In this document: in pieces, positions 8,969 to 17,080 of the stretch
How positions within the stretch are numbered: the first letter of the stretch is position 1
Layout: each line of letters opens with the position of its first letter
NCBI GenBank assembly: GCA_022839995.1
Contig: JALHIN010000033.1
Coordinates: forward strand, 1 to 42,694
Length of the DNA: 42,694 bases
Reading direction: 5' to 3'
DNA from: 79-D21 sp022839995
GTDB lineage: Bacteria; Synergistota; Synergistia; Synergistales; 79-D21
The notes under the pieces: model-generated
What the model was told of the DNA's origin: nothing
The model's input: the letters and a program-made list of their open reading frames with translations, nothing else
The model's database searches: none
Made by a program: the position numbers and the translations under genes

Positions 8969-9973
8969 CTACTTCGGGGCGATTTCCCTGTTCCAGCGCT
9001 CCACCAGGCGGTTCTTGTTCGCCGCGTCCCACGCGTCGTCCTGGTGGACCAGGTTCATCTTCGAGAGGTCGAAGCCCGTCTCCACTTTCGGAGCTTCCGA
9101 GGAAAGCGGGATCACGTACCAGTTCGCCACGACGGCCATCCCCTTCTTCGAGAGGATCCAGTCGTAGAGCTTCTTGGCGTTCAGAGAACCGGGAGCTCCA
9201 CGGATCAGGGACATGGAGGCCGTCTCGAAACCGGTCCCATCGGCCGGGATGGCGATCTCGATCGGGGCGCCGCCCTTCTTCAGCTTGATCAGGTCATGCA
9301 GGTACCCGATGGCGACGGGGATTTCCCCGATGGCGCAGCTTTTGCCCGGAGCCGAGCCCGATTTCGTGTACTGGTCGATGCTCTTGTCCAGTTGCTTCAG
9401 GAAGGCGAAGGCCTTGTCCTCGTTTCCTCCATGAATCCGGATGATGTTCGTCAGAACGTTGTAGGCCGTCCCTGAAGTTCCCGGGTTGGCCATTCGCACC
9501 TTCTTCGCGTATTCCGGTTTCACCAGGTCCGCCCACTTTTTCGGCATCTTCAGCTTCAGTTCCTTAGCCCGGTTCGTGTTCATGCCAAAGGCGATGGGGC
9601 CCACGTACAGCCCGATCCAGTAGCGGTCCTTGTCCCGGTAGCGATCCGGGATCGTGTTGGCGGAACGGGAGCTGTAAGGAGTGGTCAACCCCTTGTTCTT
9701 CGCCTCGATATGAAGCGTCCCGACACCTCCAACCCAGATTGCGGCCTGGGGGTTGTTCTTTTCGGCCTCGATCCGGGCCAGGGCTTCTCCCGTGGTCAGG
9801 CGAACCCACTCCACGCGGATCCCCGTGTCCTTTTCAAAAGCGTCGAAAAGTTCCTTCGCGTTCGGTTCTTCCAGGGTCGTGTAGGCCTTCACGGTCTCCG
9901 CGGCCGAGGCGCCCAGGGAGAACAGCGGAATGGAGAGAAAAGCGACAAAAACCAGAAGCCACACCTTGCGCAT
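8969..9973 (-). CDS. ABC transporter substrate-binding protein, iron(III)/FbpA-like
   Basis: Encodes 334 aa starting at the ATG at 9973, with GGGAGGTCG 7 bases upstream; an in-frame upstream extension to 10066 is not needed. A signal peptide (residues 1-24, ending ASAAE) leads into the mature domain with YTTLEEPNAKELFDAFEKD and EWVRLTTGEALARIEAEK, typical of periplasmic type II binding proteins of the AfuA/FbpA group. It captures substrate outside the inner membrane and delivers it to the fused permease. First gene of the operon. Ferric iron is the family default; I could not identify a full metal-ligand set, and deoC in the operon leaves the substrate open. Confidence 0.88.
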   Translation of the reverse strand: MRKVWLLVFVAFLSIPLFSLGASAAETVKAYTTLEEPNAKELFDAFEKDTGIRVEWVRLTTGEALARIEAEKNNPQAAIWVGGVGTLHIEAKNKGLTTPYSSRSANTIPDRYRDKDRYWIGLYVGPIAFGMNTNRAKELKLKMPKKWADLVKPEYAKKVRMANPGTSGTAYNVLTNIIRIHGGNEDKAFAFLKQLDKSIDQYTKSGSAPGKSCAIGEIPVAIGYLHDLIKLKKGGAPIEIAIPADGTGFETASMSLIRGAPGSLNAKKLYDWILSKKGMAVVANWYVIPLSSEAPKVETGFDLSKMNLVHQDDAWDAANKNRLVERWNREIAPK

Positions 9974-10187
9974 CGCGAAACGACCTCCCGGATGGTTGAT
10001 TTTTGAAGAACGATTGTCCATGGCGATTTCAGCTCGAGTATAACACTCCCACATTGTCCGGGGCACCCGGCGATGCTATACTTGTTCCAATGATTGTTCA
10101 TGCCTTTAACAAGGCGCATCGCATCTCTTTTTGGCTCCTTCTCTTCCTTTCTATGTTTCGGAATCGACCACGAGAGGAGGTTTTTGC

Positions 10188-11303
10188 ATGGAAATCCTTG
10201 ACAAGGAATCCGTAGAAAGGCTCTCTTCGGTCACCCAGGGTCCCTGCATCTCCCTCTACATGCCTACCGCCCGCACGTCCCCCGATGCCCGGCAAGGACA
10301 GATCCGCATGAAGAACCTGTCCCGGCAGGCCGCACAGGCCCTGGTTGAGCACGGGCTCACGCCGGCTGAGGCCGACGGCCTGGTTTCGGTGCTTGACCGG
10401 ATCGTCTTGCAGATGCCTTTCTGGACGGAGGCCGCCGACGGGCTGGCCGTTTTCACCCGGCCGGGAGAATCCTTCAGCTTCCGCCTGCCGGTCAGCTTTC
10501 CGGAAAAAGTGGTGGTGGGAGAACGGTTTGTCCTGAAGCCGCTCCTGGGGCTTTTGTCCGGGGACGAGTCCTACCTTCTCCTGACCCTGAGCCAGAAAGG
10601 CGTGCGCCTCTACCGGGGCAGCCGCACGGGGCTTTCGGAGATCCACGTGGAAAACATGCCCGGCAGCCTTGACCAGGTGCTGAACTACGATGGATTCGAG
10701 CGGCGGGCTCAGGCCGGCACCCTGGGAGGTCACGGCACGGGCGACGAGCGGCCCAAGGAAGATATCGTCATTTACTTCCGGCGCATCGTCGATGTGCTGA
10801 ACCCTGCAATGAAAGGAGCCCGCGAACCCCTCATCCTGGCGGGAGTGGAGTACCTGCACCCGCTTTACCGCTCGGTGAGCCGATACAACAACATCCTGCC
10901 GACGGGCATCACGGGGAACGTGGAAAAGCTCTCGCCGGAGCAGCTTCACGCCCAGGCCTGGCCGCTGGTGAAGCCGATCTTCGAAAAGCCGAAGAGCGAA
11001 GCCCTGGAACGGTACCTGAGGGATGCTGGAACCGGCCTGACCGCCCAGGATCCCGCTGAAATCTACTGGGCTGCCCGTTCGGGGAGGGTCGAAGCCGTCT
11101 TCCTGGCCGAGGGGGCCGAGATATGGGCGAAAACGGATCCCGTCAACATGGCGATCGAGCCTTCGGAAGGCCCCGGGCCCGGCCGGGAGGATATCCTCGA
11201 AACGATTGCCGTGGAAACCTTCCTGAAGGACGGCAAGGTGTTCATCCTGCCTCAGGCCGAGATGCCCAACGGCGGCCCCGCAGCCGCGTTGTACCGGTAC
11301 TGA
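10188..11303 (+). CDS. Bacterial archaeo-eukaryotic release factor (baeRF) family protein
   Basis: Encodes 371 aa from the ATG at 10188, which has GAGAGGAGG 7 bases upstream. The N-terminus carries CISLYMPTAR, then RMKNLSRQA, and the C-terminus has a segment running HAQAWPLVKPIFEKPKSEAL followed by EAVFLAEGAEIW and a final GPAAALYRY. This layout fits the baeRF superfamily, relatives of eRF1/Pelota proposed to act on stalled ribosomes or in ribosome-linked stress responses. No GGQ peptide-release motif is seen. It is divergent from the transporter operon and ends in a GC-rich hairpin. Molecular function is not established for most members; family call moderately confident. Confidence 0.7.
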   Translation: MEILDKESVERLSSVTQGPCISLYMPTARTSPDARQGQIRMKNLSRQAAQALVEHGLTPAEADGLVSVLDRIVLQMPFWTEAADGLAVFTRPGESFSFRLPVSFPEKVVVGERFVLKPLLGLLSGDESYLLLTLSQKGVRLYRGSRTGLSEIHVENMPGSLDQVLNYDGFERRAQAGTLGGHGTGDERPKEDIVIYFRRIVDVLNPAMKGAREPLILAGVEYLHPLYRSVSRYNNILPTGITGNVEKLSPEQLHAQAWPLVKPIFEKPKSEALERYLRDAGTGLTAQDPAEIYWAARSGRVEAVFLAEGAEIWAKTDPVNMAIEPSEGPGPGREDILETIAVETFLKDGKVFILPQAEMPNGGPAAALYRY

Positions 11304-11343
11304 AGAAGAAGAGTGGAAACCAGGAAAGCGCCGTATCGGAGAA

Positions 11344-11374
11344 AAGGGGGCCCGCCCGGAAGGGGGGCCCCCTT
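11344..11374 (+). terminator. GC-rich hairpin after the baeRF gene
   Basis: AAGGGGGCCC (11344-11353) pairs perfectly with GGGCCCCCTT (11365-11374). Only two T residues follow, so as an intrinsic terminator it is probably inefficient and the radical SAM gene downstream could be reached by read-through. Confidence 0.5.
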
Positions 11375-11413
11375 GGATCGCCGGGCGGAAGCCGCCTGTG
11401 CCGTGCCGGGGGG

Positions 11414-12220
11414 ATGACCGTCCCGATGGTGATCCGTGAAATCTCGTGTAAGTCGGCCCTCGTCAGGACGGGGATCCCGGGCTACGATTACGCCATGAAC
11501 CCCTACCGGGGCTGCGCGCATGCCTGCCTGTACTGCTACGCTTCGTTCATTTGCCGTTTCTCGGATCACCCCGAAAGGTGGGGGGAATTCGTCGACGTGA
11601 AGGTCGATTTTCCGGATGTCCTGGGGCGGCAGCTCTCCCGAAGCCGAAAACCGCCCCGGGGAAAGGTCCTCCTGGGCACGGTCACCGATGCCTACCAGCC
11701 GGCTGAAGCCAGCTACCGGATCACCCGTTCCAGCCTGGAAATCCTTGCGGGCTACCCGTTCCTGGAGATCCACATCCTGACCAAATCGGACCTTGTCGTG
11801 CGAGACCTTCCGGTCTTGCGCTGCCTCCAGGGGGCCGAGGTGGGGTTCACGATCACAACCCTGGATCGGCACATTTCAGGGATCCTCGAACCGGGAGCGA
11901 CCCTACCGGACCGGCGGCTAACCGCGGCCAGGAAATTGATCGAAGCCGGGATCCCGGTTTGGGTGTTCATCGCCCCCCTGCTTCCGGGACTGACGGACAC
12001 GGAAGAATCCCTGTCATCCCTCATCCGTGCCCTTCGAGAGGCCGGCATCCGGGACATCCAGGCGGATGCGCTGAACCCCTACCCGGCCGTCGCTGAAAGG
12101 CTTCGAAGAGTCTATGCGCAGCATTTCCCGGAAGCCTTGCCCGACCTGGAAGATTTGCTGTGCAACCCGGCCCGGTATCGGCAGGAACTAGCTCTCCGGC
12201 TTCGCCGGATTTCCCGTTGA
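11414..12220 (+). CDS. Radical SAM protein, SPL (spore photoproduct lyase)-like family
   Basis: Encodes 268 aa. The cluster motif CAHACLYC (C-x3-C-x2-C) sits near residue 34 after NPYRG, and together with VLLGTVTDAYQPAE and HILTKS it matches the SPL-like Rv2578c/SplB-related radical SAM group that often acts on nucleic acids. The [4Fe-4S] cluster cleaves S-adenosylmethionine to start radical chemistry; the substrate is unknown. Two ATG starts 12 bases apart (11414 and 11426) are possible; a G-run abuts the first and is better spaced for the second. Non-sporulating bacteria carry many such proteins, so photoproduct repair should not be assumed. Confidence 0.82.
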   Translation: MTVPMVIREISCKSALVRTGIPGYDYAMNPYRGCAHACLYCYASFICRFSDHPERWGEFVDVKVDFPDVLGRQLSRSRKPPRGKVLLGTVTDAYQPAEASYRITRSSLEILAGYPFLEIHILTKSDLVVRDLPVLRCLQGAEVGFTITTLDRHISGILEPGATLPDRRLTAARKLIEAGIPVWVFIAPLLPGLTDTEESLSSLIRALREAGIRDIQADALNPYPAVAERLRRVYAQHFPEALPDLEDLLCNPARYRQELALRLRRISR

Positions 12221-12273
12221 GGTTCGGGGCCGGAAACGGCAGGAAAACCTGGAAATCATGGAAGGTGCGCGCG

Positions 12274-12363
12274 ATGGATTGGAAAACTGCCCCGGAAAGC
12301 GAGATCGTCTGTTATTGCCGAACGGTCAGCAAGGGTGCAATCCTGGAAGCCATCGGCCAATGA
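12274..12363 (+). pseudogene. Truncated BFD-like [2Fe-2S] protein fragment
   Basis: A 29-codon frame with GGAAGG 8 bases before its ATG encodes ESEIVCYCRTVSKGAILEAI, the N-terminal half of a BFD-like iron-sulfur domain (first CxC pair). The frame stops before the second Cys pair, and no other frame continues the domain within the next 70 bases. It is read as the remnant of a small redox protein gene, overlapped by the leader of the TagF-like gene. Confidence 0.5.
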
Positions 12364-12434
12364 GAATTGGGGCTGAGGCCCCTCCGGCTAGCCCGTCGGG
12401 CTGGTCTTGGGCAGGCTGGAACAGGAGAGAGACC

Positions 12435-13694
12435 GTGAGCCTGAAAAGGGAAGCGGTCAAGTACGCGAAGCACCCCGGCTGGATCCTTCCGCGCCTGAAG
12501 GACAAGGTGGCGGGGATGCTCAGTTTCCACCTGGCAAGGGCCTGGGTCAGGCTCAGGGGCCGGGAAGCTTTTCGAAAGGGGCGCCCCGTCTTCCTCTACG
12601 GGGCTTTCGGGGCAAGGCGCTTCGACGACAACAGCGCAGCCTTTTTCGAGTACATGGTCGAAAACCACCCGGAAATCGACTCTTACTGGGTCATCCGGAA
12701 AGACTGCGCCCGAGGAAGCATTCCAGGGCGGCCCCTGCCCGAAGGGGCAAGGATCGCCTTCAAGGACACGTTCAGGGGAAACGTCCTGGCCCTGGTGGCC
12801 GACGTGTTCGTCTATTCTCACGGAAGGTACGACATCACCGACTACCCCAAGAGCGACACCCCTTGCGCCTTCAACGTCATGCTGGACCACGGCTTTACCG
12901 CCCTTAAGAAGACTTCGATGGTCCCCCTGCCGACGGGTCGAACCGTCGCGGCTGCGGCTCTGGACCTGGACCTGATCGCCGCGGGATCGGTGGGGGAAGC
13001 GAAAATCCACGAAAGGGAATGGGGCATTCCCCCGGAAAAGATCGCGGTCACGGGACTTGCCCGCTACGACCGGCTTTATTCCCTGGCGCAGGCCAGGACG
13101 GCCCCGCCCCGGAACATCCTGTACATGCCGACCTGGAGACAATGGAATTCGAGGAAGGTTTCCCTCTCCGGAACCGAATTCTTCCGCCAGGCCAGGGCTT
13201 TCCTCGCCGACGAGGCCCTCAACGAATGCCTCGCCCGGAACGGCCGGACCCTTCAGCTCTACGTCCACATGTGGATGAGGGAGTTCTTCGAGGACTTCAA
13301 AAAAGGTCTTTCCCTGGAAAACATCGAGATCCTCGACCAGGGGGTCGACCTCCAGGAAGTCCTTGTCGGCAGCTCCCTGCTGGTCACGGACTATTCCAGC
13401 GTCTGCTGGGATTTTCTCTTCCTGGACAGGCCCGTCCTCTTCTACCAGTTCGACCGAGAGGAATTCCTGGAGCATACGGGTTCCTACATCGACCTCAGGA
13501 AGGACCTTTTCGGTCCGGTCGCGGGAACAGCGGAAGAGGCCTCGGCCTGGGTGCGGAAATTCGTCGAGGAATGCTTTTCCGCGCTTCCCTTCCGGCCCCG
13601 GATGGAGGAGATGAAAAAATTCGCCTTTGCCCACCGGGACGGCAAAAACTGCGAGAGACTGGCCCGGGAGATCCTGTCACGCTTGCCCGCATAG
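12435..13694 (+). CDS. CDP-glycerol glycerophosphotransferase family (TagB/TagF-like)
   Basis: Encodes 419 aa from a GTG at 12435 with AGGAGAGA 4 bases upstream; the frame is open further 5', but that part reads through the [2Fe-2S] remnant. Family motifs are in order: FVYSHGRYD, a DHGFTALKKT variant of the usual HGTPLK loop, a LARYDRL segment, YMPTWR, and the late LLVTDYSSVCWDFLFLDRP. These GT-B enzymes move glycerol phosphate or ribitol phosphate from CDP-alditols onto cell-surface polymers. Synergistota are diderm, so the product is probably a decoration of lipopolysaccharide or capsule rather than wall teichoic acid. No other polysaccharide gene is adjacent. Confidence 0.85.
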   Translation: MSLKREAVKYAKHPGWILPRLKDKVAGMLSFHLARAWVRLRGREAFRKGRPVFLYGAFGARRFDDNSAAFFEYMVENHPEIDSYWVIRKDCARGSIPGRPLPEGARIAFKDTFRGNVLALVADVFVYSHGRYDITDYPKSDTPCAFNVMLDHGFTALKKTSMVPLPTGRTVAAAALDLDLIAAGSVGEAKIHEREWGIPPEKIAVTGLARYDRLYSLAQARTAPPRNILYMPTWRQWNSRKVSLSGTEFFRQARAFLADEALNECLARNGRTLQLYVHMWMREFFEDFKKGLSLENIEILDQGVDLQEVLVGSSLLVTDYSSVCWDFLFLDRPVLFYQFDREEFLEHTGSYIDLRKDLFGPVAGTAEEASAWVRKFVEECFSALPFRPRMEEMKKFAFAHRDGKNCERLAREILSRLPA

Positions 13695-13714
13695 GCCTAA
13701 AGTTTAATTTTTCC

Positions 13715-13743
13715 TCGACAAAGGGCTCCCCTCGGAATAAGAT
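13715..13743 (+). promoter_or_regulatory. Sigma-70-like promoter for the decarboxylase-family gene
   Basis: TCGACA (13715-13720) and TAAGAT (13738-13743) are separated by exactly 17 bases, each matching the consensus at five of six (-35) and four to five of six (-10) positions. It lies 82 bases upstream of the ATG at 13825, in an AT-richer gap after the TagF-like gene. Confidence 0.55.
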
Positions 13744-13824
13744 AAAGTGCTCTCTCGAATTATCGCGGTAGATCGTCATCGGACCAGCCTTGAGTTCGAG
13801 GAATCCCATTCTGGAGGTGAAAGC

Positions 13825-14625
13825 ATGAGAGGTCGGTTCAAGTTCCAGGACGACTGGATCTACAAGATGCCCGTGCACTTCGGCGGACACGCGTTTTACC
13901 CGGTCAGGGTCGTGTACGGGGATATGACCTGCCTGCGGGTCGGTTTCGAAACGGACCCGGAAAAGCTGCTGCCGCTCATCCCCGAGGATTTCGAACTCCT
14001 AAAGCCCAGGGTGAACGTGCAGTACGCGAACTGCCGCGAAGTGGACTGGATGGCGGGAGGGGATTACCGGCTGATCCAGGTGTCGGCCCCGGTCCGGTAC
14101 ATGGGAAATTCCGAGGGGCTCGTCGGGGAATACGCCCTCGTCGTCTGGGAGAACAAGACCTGCCCCATCATCGGCGGGCGGGAGGAGGACGGCGTCCCGA
14201 AGATCTTCGCGGACATCGCCATGGAGCGCCACAACGGGGACCACTGGTTCACGGCCGCGAGCTACGAGAGCGTCAACTTCCTCAAGCTGGACTTCCAGAA
14301 AAAGGGAGAGATGTCCGAGGAGGCCATCGCTGAAATCAACAAGAACCCGAAGGTCAACCTCTTCGGCTGGCGGTACCTCCCGAACCTCGGGAAGGGCGGG
14401 GCGACCCTGAGCCACGCGACCCTTTACCCGCAGGAGTCGACGGTCAAGCAGGCCTGGACGGGGGAAGGCGCGGTCACCTGGACGAAGGTGGCCCCGGATG
14501 AGCACCCCCTGCAGTGGACCATCATCAACACCCTGGCCGACCTGCCGGTGCTCAAGGTCGCGGACGCGATGATGATGAAGACGGTGGCCCGGCTCAACGT
14601 CGGGGATTCGAGAATCCTGCCCTAG
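13825..14625 (+). CDS. Acetoacetate decarboxylase (ADC)-family protein
   Basis: Encodes 266 aa from an ATG with GGAGGTGA 4 bases upstream. The fold markers are ALVVWENKT, GREEDGVPKIFADI with the lysine expected to form the Schiff base, and the preceding GEYA segment. True acetoacetate decarboxylases make acetone and CO2; many family members catalyse other decarboxylations or aldol chemistry, so the substrate is open. The next gene is a short-chain dehydrogenase 19 bases downstream, and the pair probably act on the same small keto acid or its product. Confidence 0.82.
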   Translation: MRGRFKFQDDWIYKMPVHFGGHAFYPVRVVYGDMTCLRVGFETDPEKLLPLIPEDFELLKPRVNVQYANCREVDWMAGGDYRLIQVSAPVRYMGNSEGLVGEYALVVWENKTCPIIGGREEDGVPKIFADIAMERHNGDHWFTAASYESVNFLKLDFQKKGEMSEEAIAEINKNPKVNLFGWRYLPNLGKGGATLSHATLYPQESTVKQAWTGEGAVTWTKVAPDEHPLQWTIINTLADLPVLKVADAMMMKTVARLNVGDSRILP

Positions 14626-14644
14626 GGTGGAAAGGAAGCCGAAG

Positions 14645-15451
14645 ATGAGCGGATATTTCGAGAACAAGGTGGCGGTGGTGACGGGAGCGGCTTCGGGAAT
14701 CGGCCTCGGGATCACGGAGAAACTGCTTTCAAGCGGGGCCTTGGCCGTTTTCATGGGAGACTTGAAAGAGGAAAACCTCAAAAAGGAATCGGAGAGGCTC
14801 GCCCTTGCCTATCCCGGGAAGGTTTTCCCCCTGCAGACCGACGTGACGAAGCAGGAGCAGGTCGAGGCGCTGTTGAAGGCCGCGAAGGCCCATGCCGGCC
14901 ATCTCGACTTCGTGTTCAACAACGCGGGGATGGGCATGACGCTGCCGACCGAGCAGATCACCTTCGACATCTGGCGGTTCCTGGTCGACCTGAACCTGCT
15001 GGGCGTCGTTTACGGGACCTATTCCGCGATCCCCATCATGAGGGAACAGGGGTTCGGGCACATCGTGAACACGGGATCCATCGCCGGGCTCATCCCGGTC
15101 CCCTACCAGGCCGTTTACGCGGCGACCAAGGCCGCAGTCATCTCCATGACCGAAAGCCTGCAGTACGAGCTCGAAACGGAAGGCCTGCAGTTCAGCGTCT
15201 TCTGCCCGGCCAACGTGCTCACCCCGATCTTCGGGACCATGACCCCGCCGCCGGATTCCGTCACGGTGCCGGACGCCATCGACTACCTCTTCGGGGAACT
15301 GGAGAAGAAGGCCGTCGTGATCTGCCTCCCGCAGAGCGCGAGGGATCTCGAGGCCCTGTACAGGGTCGACCGGCCGGAGTACGACAAGTTCATGCGCAAC
15401 CTCGCGGCCGAGCGGAGGGAAAACTACCGGACGAAAGGCACGTACTGCTAG
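14645..15451 (+). CDS. Short-chain dehydrogenase/reductase (SDR)
   Basis: Encodes 268 aa from the ATG at 14645 (GGAAAGGA about 10 bases upstream; a GTG 18 bases earlier is less likely). Classical SDR motifs are complete: TGAASGIG for dinucleotide binding (about residues 14-21), NNAG, catalytic Ser in NTGSIAG, and YAATK with the catalytic Tyr and Lys. An acidic residue after the second strand (MGDLKEE) suggests NAD rather than NADP. Same strand and 19 bases after the ADC-family gene, so probably co-transcribed and acting on a related alcohol or ketone. Confidence 0.9.
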   Translation: MSGYFENKVAVVTGAASGIGLGITEKLLSSGALAVFMGDLKEENLKKESERLALAYPGKVFPLQTDVTKQEQVEALLKAAKAHAGHLDFVFNNAGMGMTLPTEQITFDIWRFLVDLNLLGVVYGTYSAIPIMREQGFGHIVNTGSIAGLIPVPYQAVYAATKAAVISMTESLQYELETEGLQFSVFCPANVLTPIFGTMTPPPDSVTVPDAIDYLFGELEKKAVVICLPQSARDLEALYRVDRPEYDKFMRNLAAERRENYRTKGTYC

Positions 15452-15467
15452 GAAAAACCTGTTTGCG

Positions 15468-16655
15468 TCAGGCCGAAGGTTCAGCGCCCGATGCCATCTT
15501 TTCGACGAGCCCCAGGAGGTGCAGCAGGTAAAGGAGCAGGCCCCCGTTTGCGGCCAGGATCACGCCGATGATCCGCCCCGGGATGAGGTTTGCGATGAGC
15601 ATCGAGGCCCCGAACAGGATGGAGACCAGGTTCATCGTCACCTGGACCGCGGTGAGCCTCGCCAGGACCGGGGGGACCGGATCGCGCGGGCCCTCTCCCC
15701 GGGCCAGCATGGGTGCGACGGTCCTCTTCAGGCCCAGCACTCCGCCCGTGACGTTGAGCACGCCGATGAGGAGTGTCAGGTGGGGGACCAAAATCCCCGG
15801 GATGATGCAGGAGATCACGCCGAGCACCGCGAAGGGAAAGCCCAGGAGGATCATCAGCCACGTCCGGCGGAACGGCCCGATGGGGGTGCTTCCCGAGGCC
15901 AGCATCTGGATCGCCAGGATCACCACCAGAAGCCCGAGCTGGGCGCTCCCCGAGAAGGGGATCAGCCCGAGGTTCACGGGGACCAGGAGCACCCCCAGGA
16001 TCACCATGAAAACCCCCGTCAGGAGGATCATCGCCTTGTCGATCGGCAAGCCAGCCTCCCCGGCTGGAATTTTCGCCGCCTCGGGGTAAAGCCGGTAGAC
16101 TTTCCGGAGTAGGAAACCGAGGGCCAGGATCGCCGCCCCGTAAACCAGGACCGTCACGGCCGTTATCCGCACGGAAAGCAGGCCGTGCTTCCAAACGAGC
16201 AGGCCGATACTCATCGACAGCAGGTAGACCGCCCCGCAGGCCGGGGCGAGCCCCCTCAATATCCCGCCGTGCTTCGCCCAGGCCGGGTATTTGTCCGGGG
16301 AAAGGAACATCTGGAGCAGCAGCGCGAGGCCTCCCAGGCCGAAACAGGCGGCCAGCGCCAGTCGGGGAACCGTGCCCAGGATGTCCGGGACGAAGCAGGT
16401 CACGATGCCGACGGCGGCGACGAGCACCCCCGCGGCCAGCAGGCCCCTTGAACGCCTCATGTCGCCGAACGGGGTCTTCCCCAGCGCCACCATCTGCAGG
16501 GCGAAGAAAAATAGGAGCAGCCCGTACAGCCCGTTCTCGTAATAGGGAATGGCCCCGGTAGACACCGGGAAGAGCAGGGTCCCGGCGACTCCCACCGTCA
16601 TCCCGGCGAGGAAGAGGAGGATCACTTCCAGGTCCAGGTCCGCGTCCTTGAACAT
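15468..16655 (-). CDS. Polytopic membrane protein with internal duplication, unknown function
   Basis: Encodes 395 aa, about ten to twelve hydrophobic helices. The two halves are homologous: the first has FALQMVALGKTPFGDMRR followed by GIVTCFVPDILG, the second LAIQMLASGSTPIGPFRR followed by GVISCIIPGIL. Each QM-x-A-x-G-x-TP-x-G-x2-RR loop probably lies in the cytoplasm and may be functional. I do not recognise a named family. GGGGGG lies 7 bases before the ATG, and TATAAT is present on the minus strand (16699-16704) without a clear -35. It is convergent with the SDR gene, 16 bases apart. Confidence 0.75.
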   Translation of the reverse strand: MFKDADLDLEVILLFLAGMTVGVAGTLLFPVSTGAIPYYENGLYGLLLFFFALQMVALGKTPFGDMRRSRGLLAAGVLVAAVGIVTCFVPDILGTVPRLALAACFGLGGLALLLQMFLSPDKYPAWAKHGGILRGLAPACGAVYLLSMSIGLLVWKHGLLSVRITAVTVLVYGAAILALGFLLRKVYRLYPEAAKIPAGEAGLPIDKAMILLTGVFMVILGVLLVPVNLGLIPFSGSAQLGLLVVILAIQMLASGSTPIGPFRRTWLMILLGFPFAVLGVISCIIPGILVPHLTLLIGVLNVTGGVLGLKRTVAPMLARGEGPRDPVPPVLARLTAVQVTMNLVSILFGASMLIANLIPGRIIGVILAANGGLLLYLLHLLGLVEKMASGAEPSA

Positions 16656-16719
16656 TCGTTTCCCCCCTGCTTCAGGATCCCGTGCAAATTTTCATCTAAT
16701 TATATCCTTCCAGCCTCTC

Positions 16720-16893
16720 CGGGTGACCTTCTCAAACGGGCAGTCTGTCACTGTTCCACCGCTAGGTTTTGCCCACGAGGAAGCCGCGGCGGGAAGCACG
16801 GAAAGCGGGGGCCGCCTGCAGGGAGCCCAGTCCTGGATGGCGTGGCTGCTCATTCCCCTAGCGATCCCGCTCTTCTGGCGAAAACGGCAGTGA
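16720..16893 (+). pseudogene. Remnant of an exported protein: orphan C-terminal anchor
   Basis: The frame reads RVTFSNGQSVTVPP, a short Ser/Gly-rich linker, then SWMAWLLIPLAIPLFWRKRQ and a stop. A beta-like tail, Gly linker, one hydrophobic helix and basic end is what the last ~60 residues of a C-terminally anchored surface protein look like. There is no start codon with a ribosome site, and the frame runs upstream only into the antisense of the membrane-protein gene, so the 5' part has been lost. A terminator-like hairpin follows at 16944. Confidence 0.45.
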
Positions 16894-16943
16894 GAAGGCT
16901 GAGACTATGTTCCCCTGCAACTGTTGCTTCGCACTTAATGATG

Positions 16944-16973
16944 AAGGACCTCCCTGGAAGAGGAGGTCCTTTA
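16944..16973 (+). terminator. Intrinsic terminator
   Basis: AAGGACCTCC (16944-16953) pairs with GGAGGTCCTT (16962-16971) across an 8-nt loop, followed by a T-rich run (TTAGTGTTG). It would end transcription from the truncated surface-protein gene. From here to 17080 I see no gene except a possible 25-codon minus-strand tail discussed as a finding. Confidence 0.65.
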
Positions 16974-17080
16974 GTGTTGTGTGGAGGTGGTTGAGACGGT
17001 CTAGCTAGAAACTCTTGAGAATTTCCAGTTCCTCGACGAGGCGAACTTTATTGGCCTTGATCCAGTTCACTCCGTAGGTT

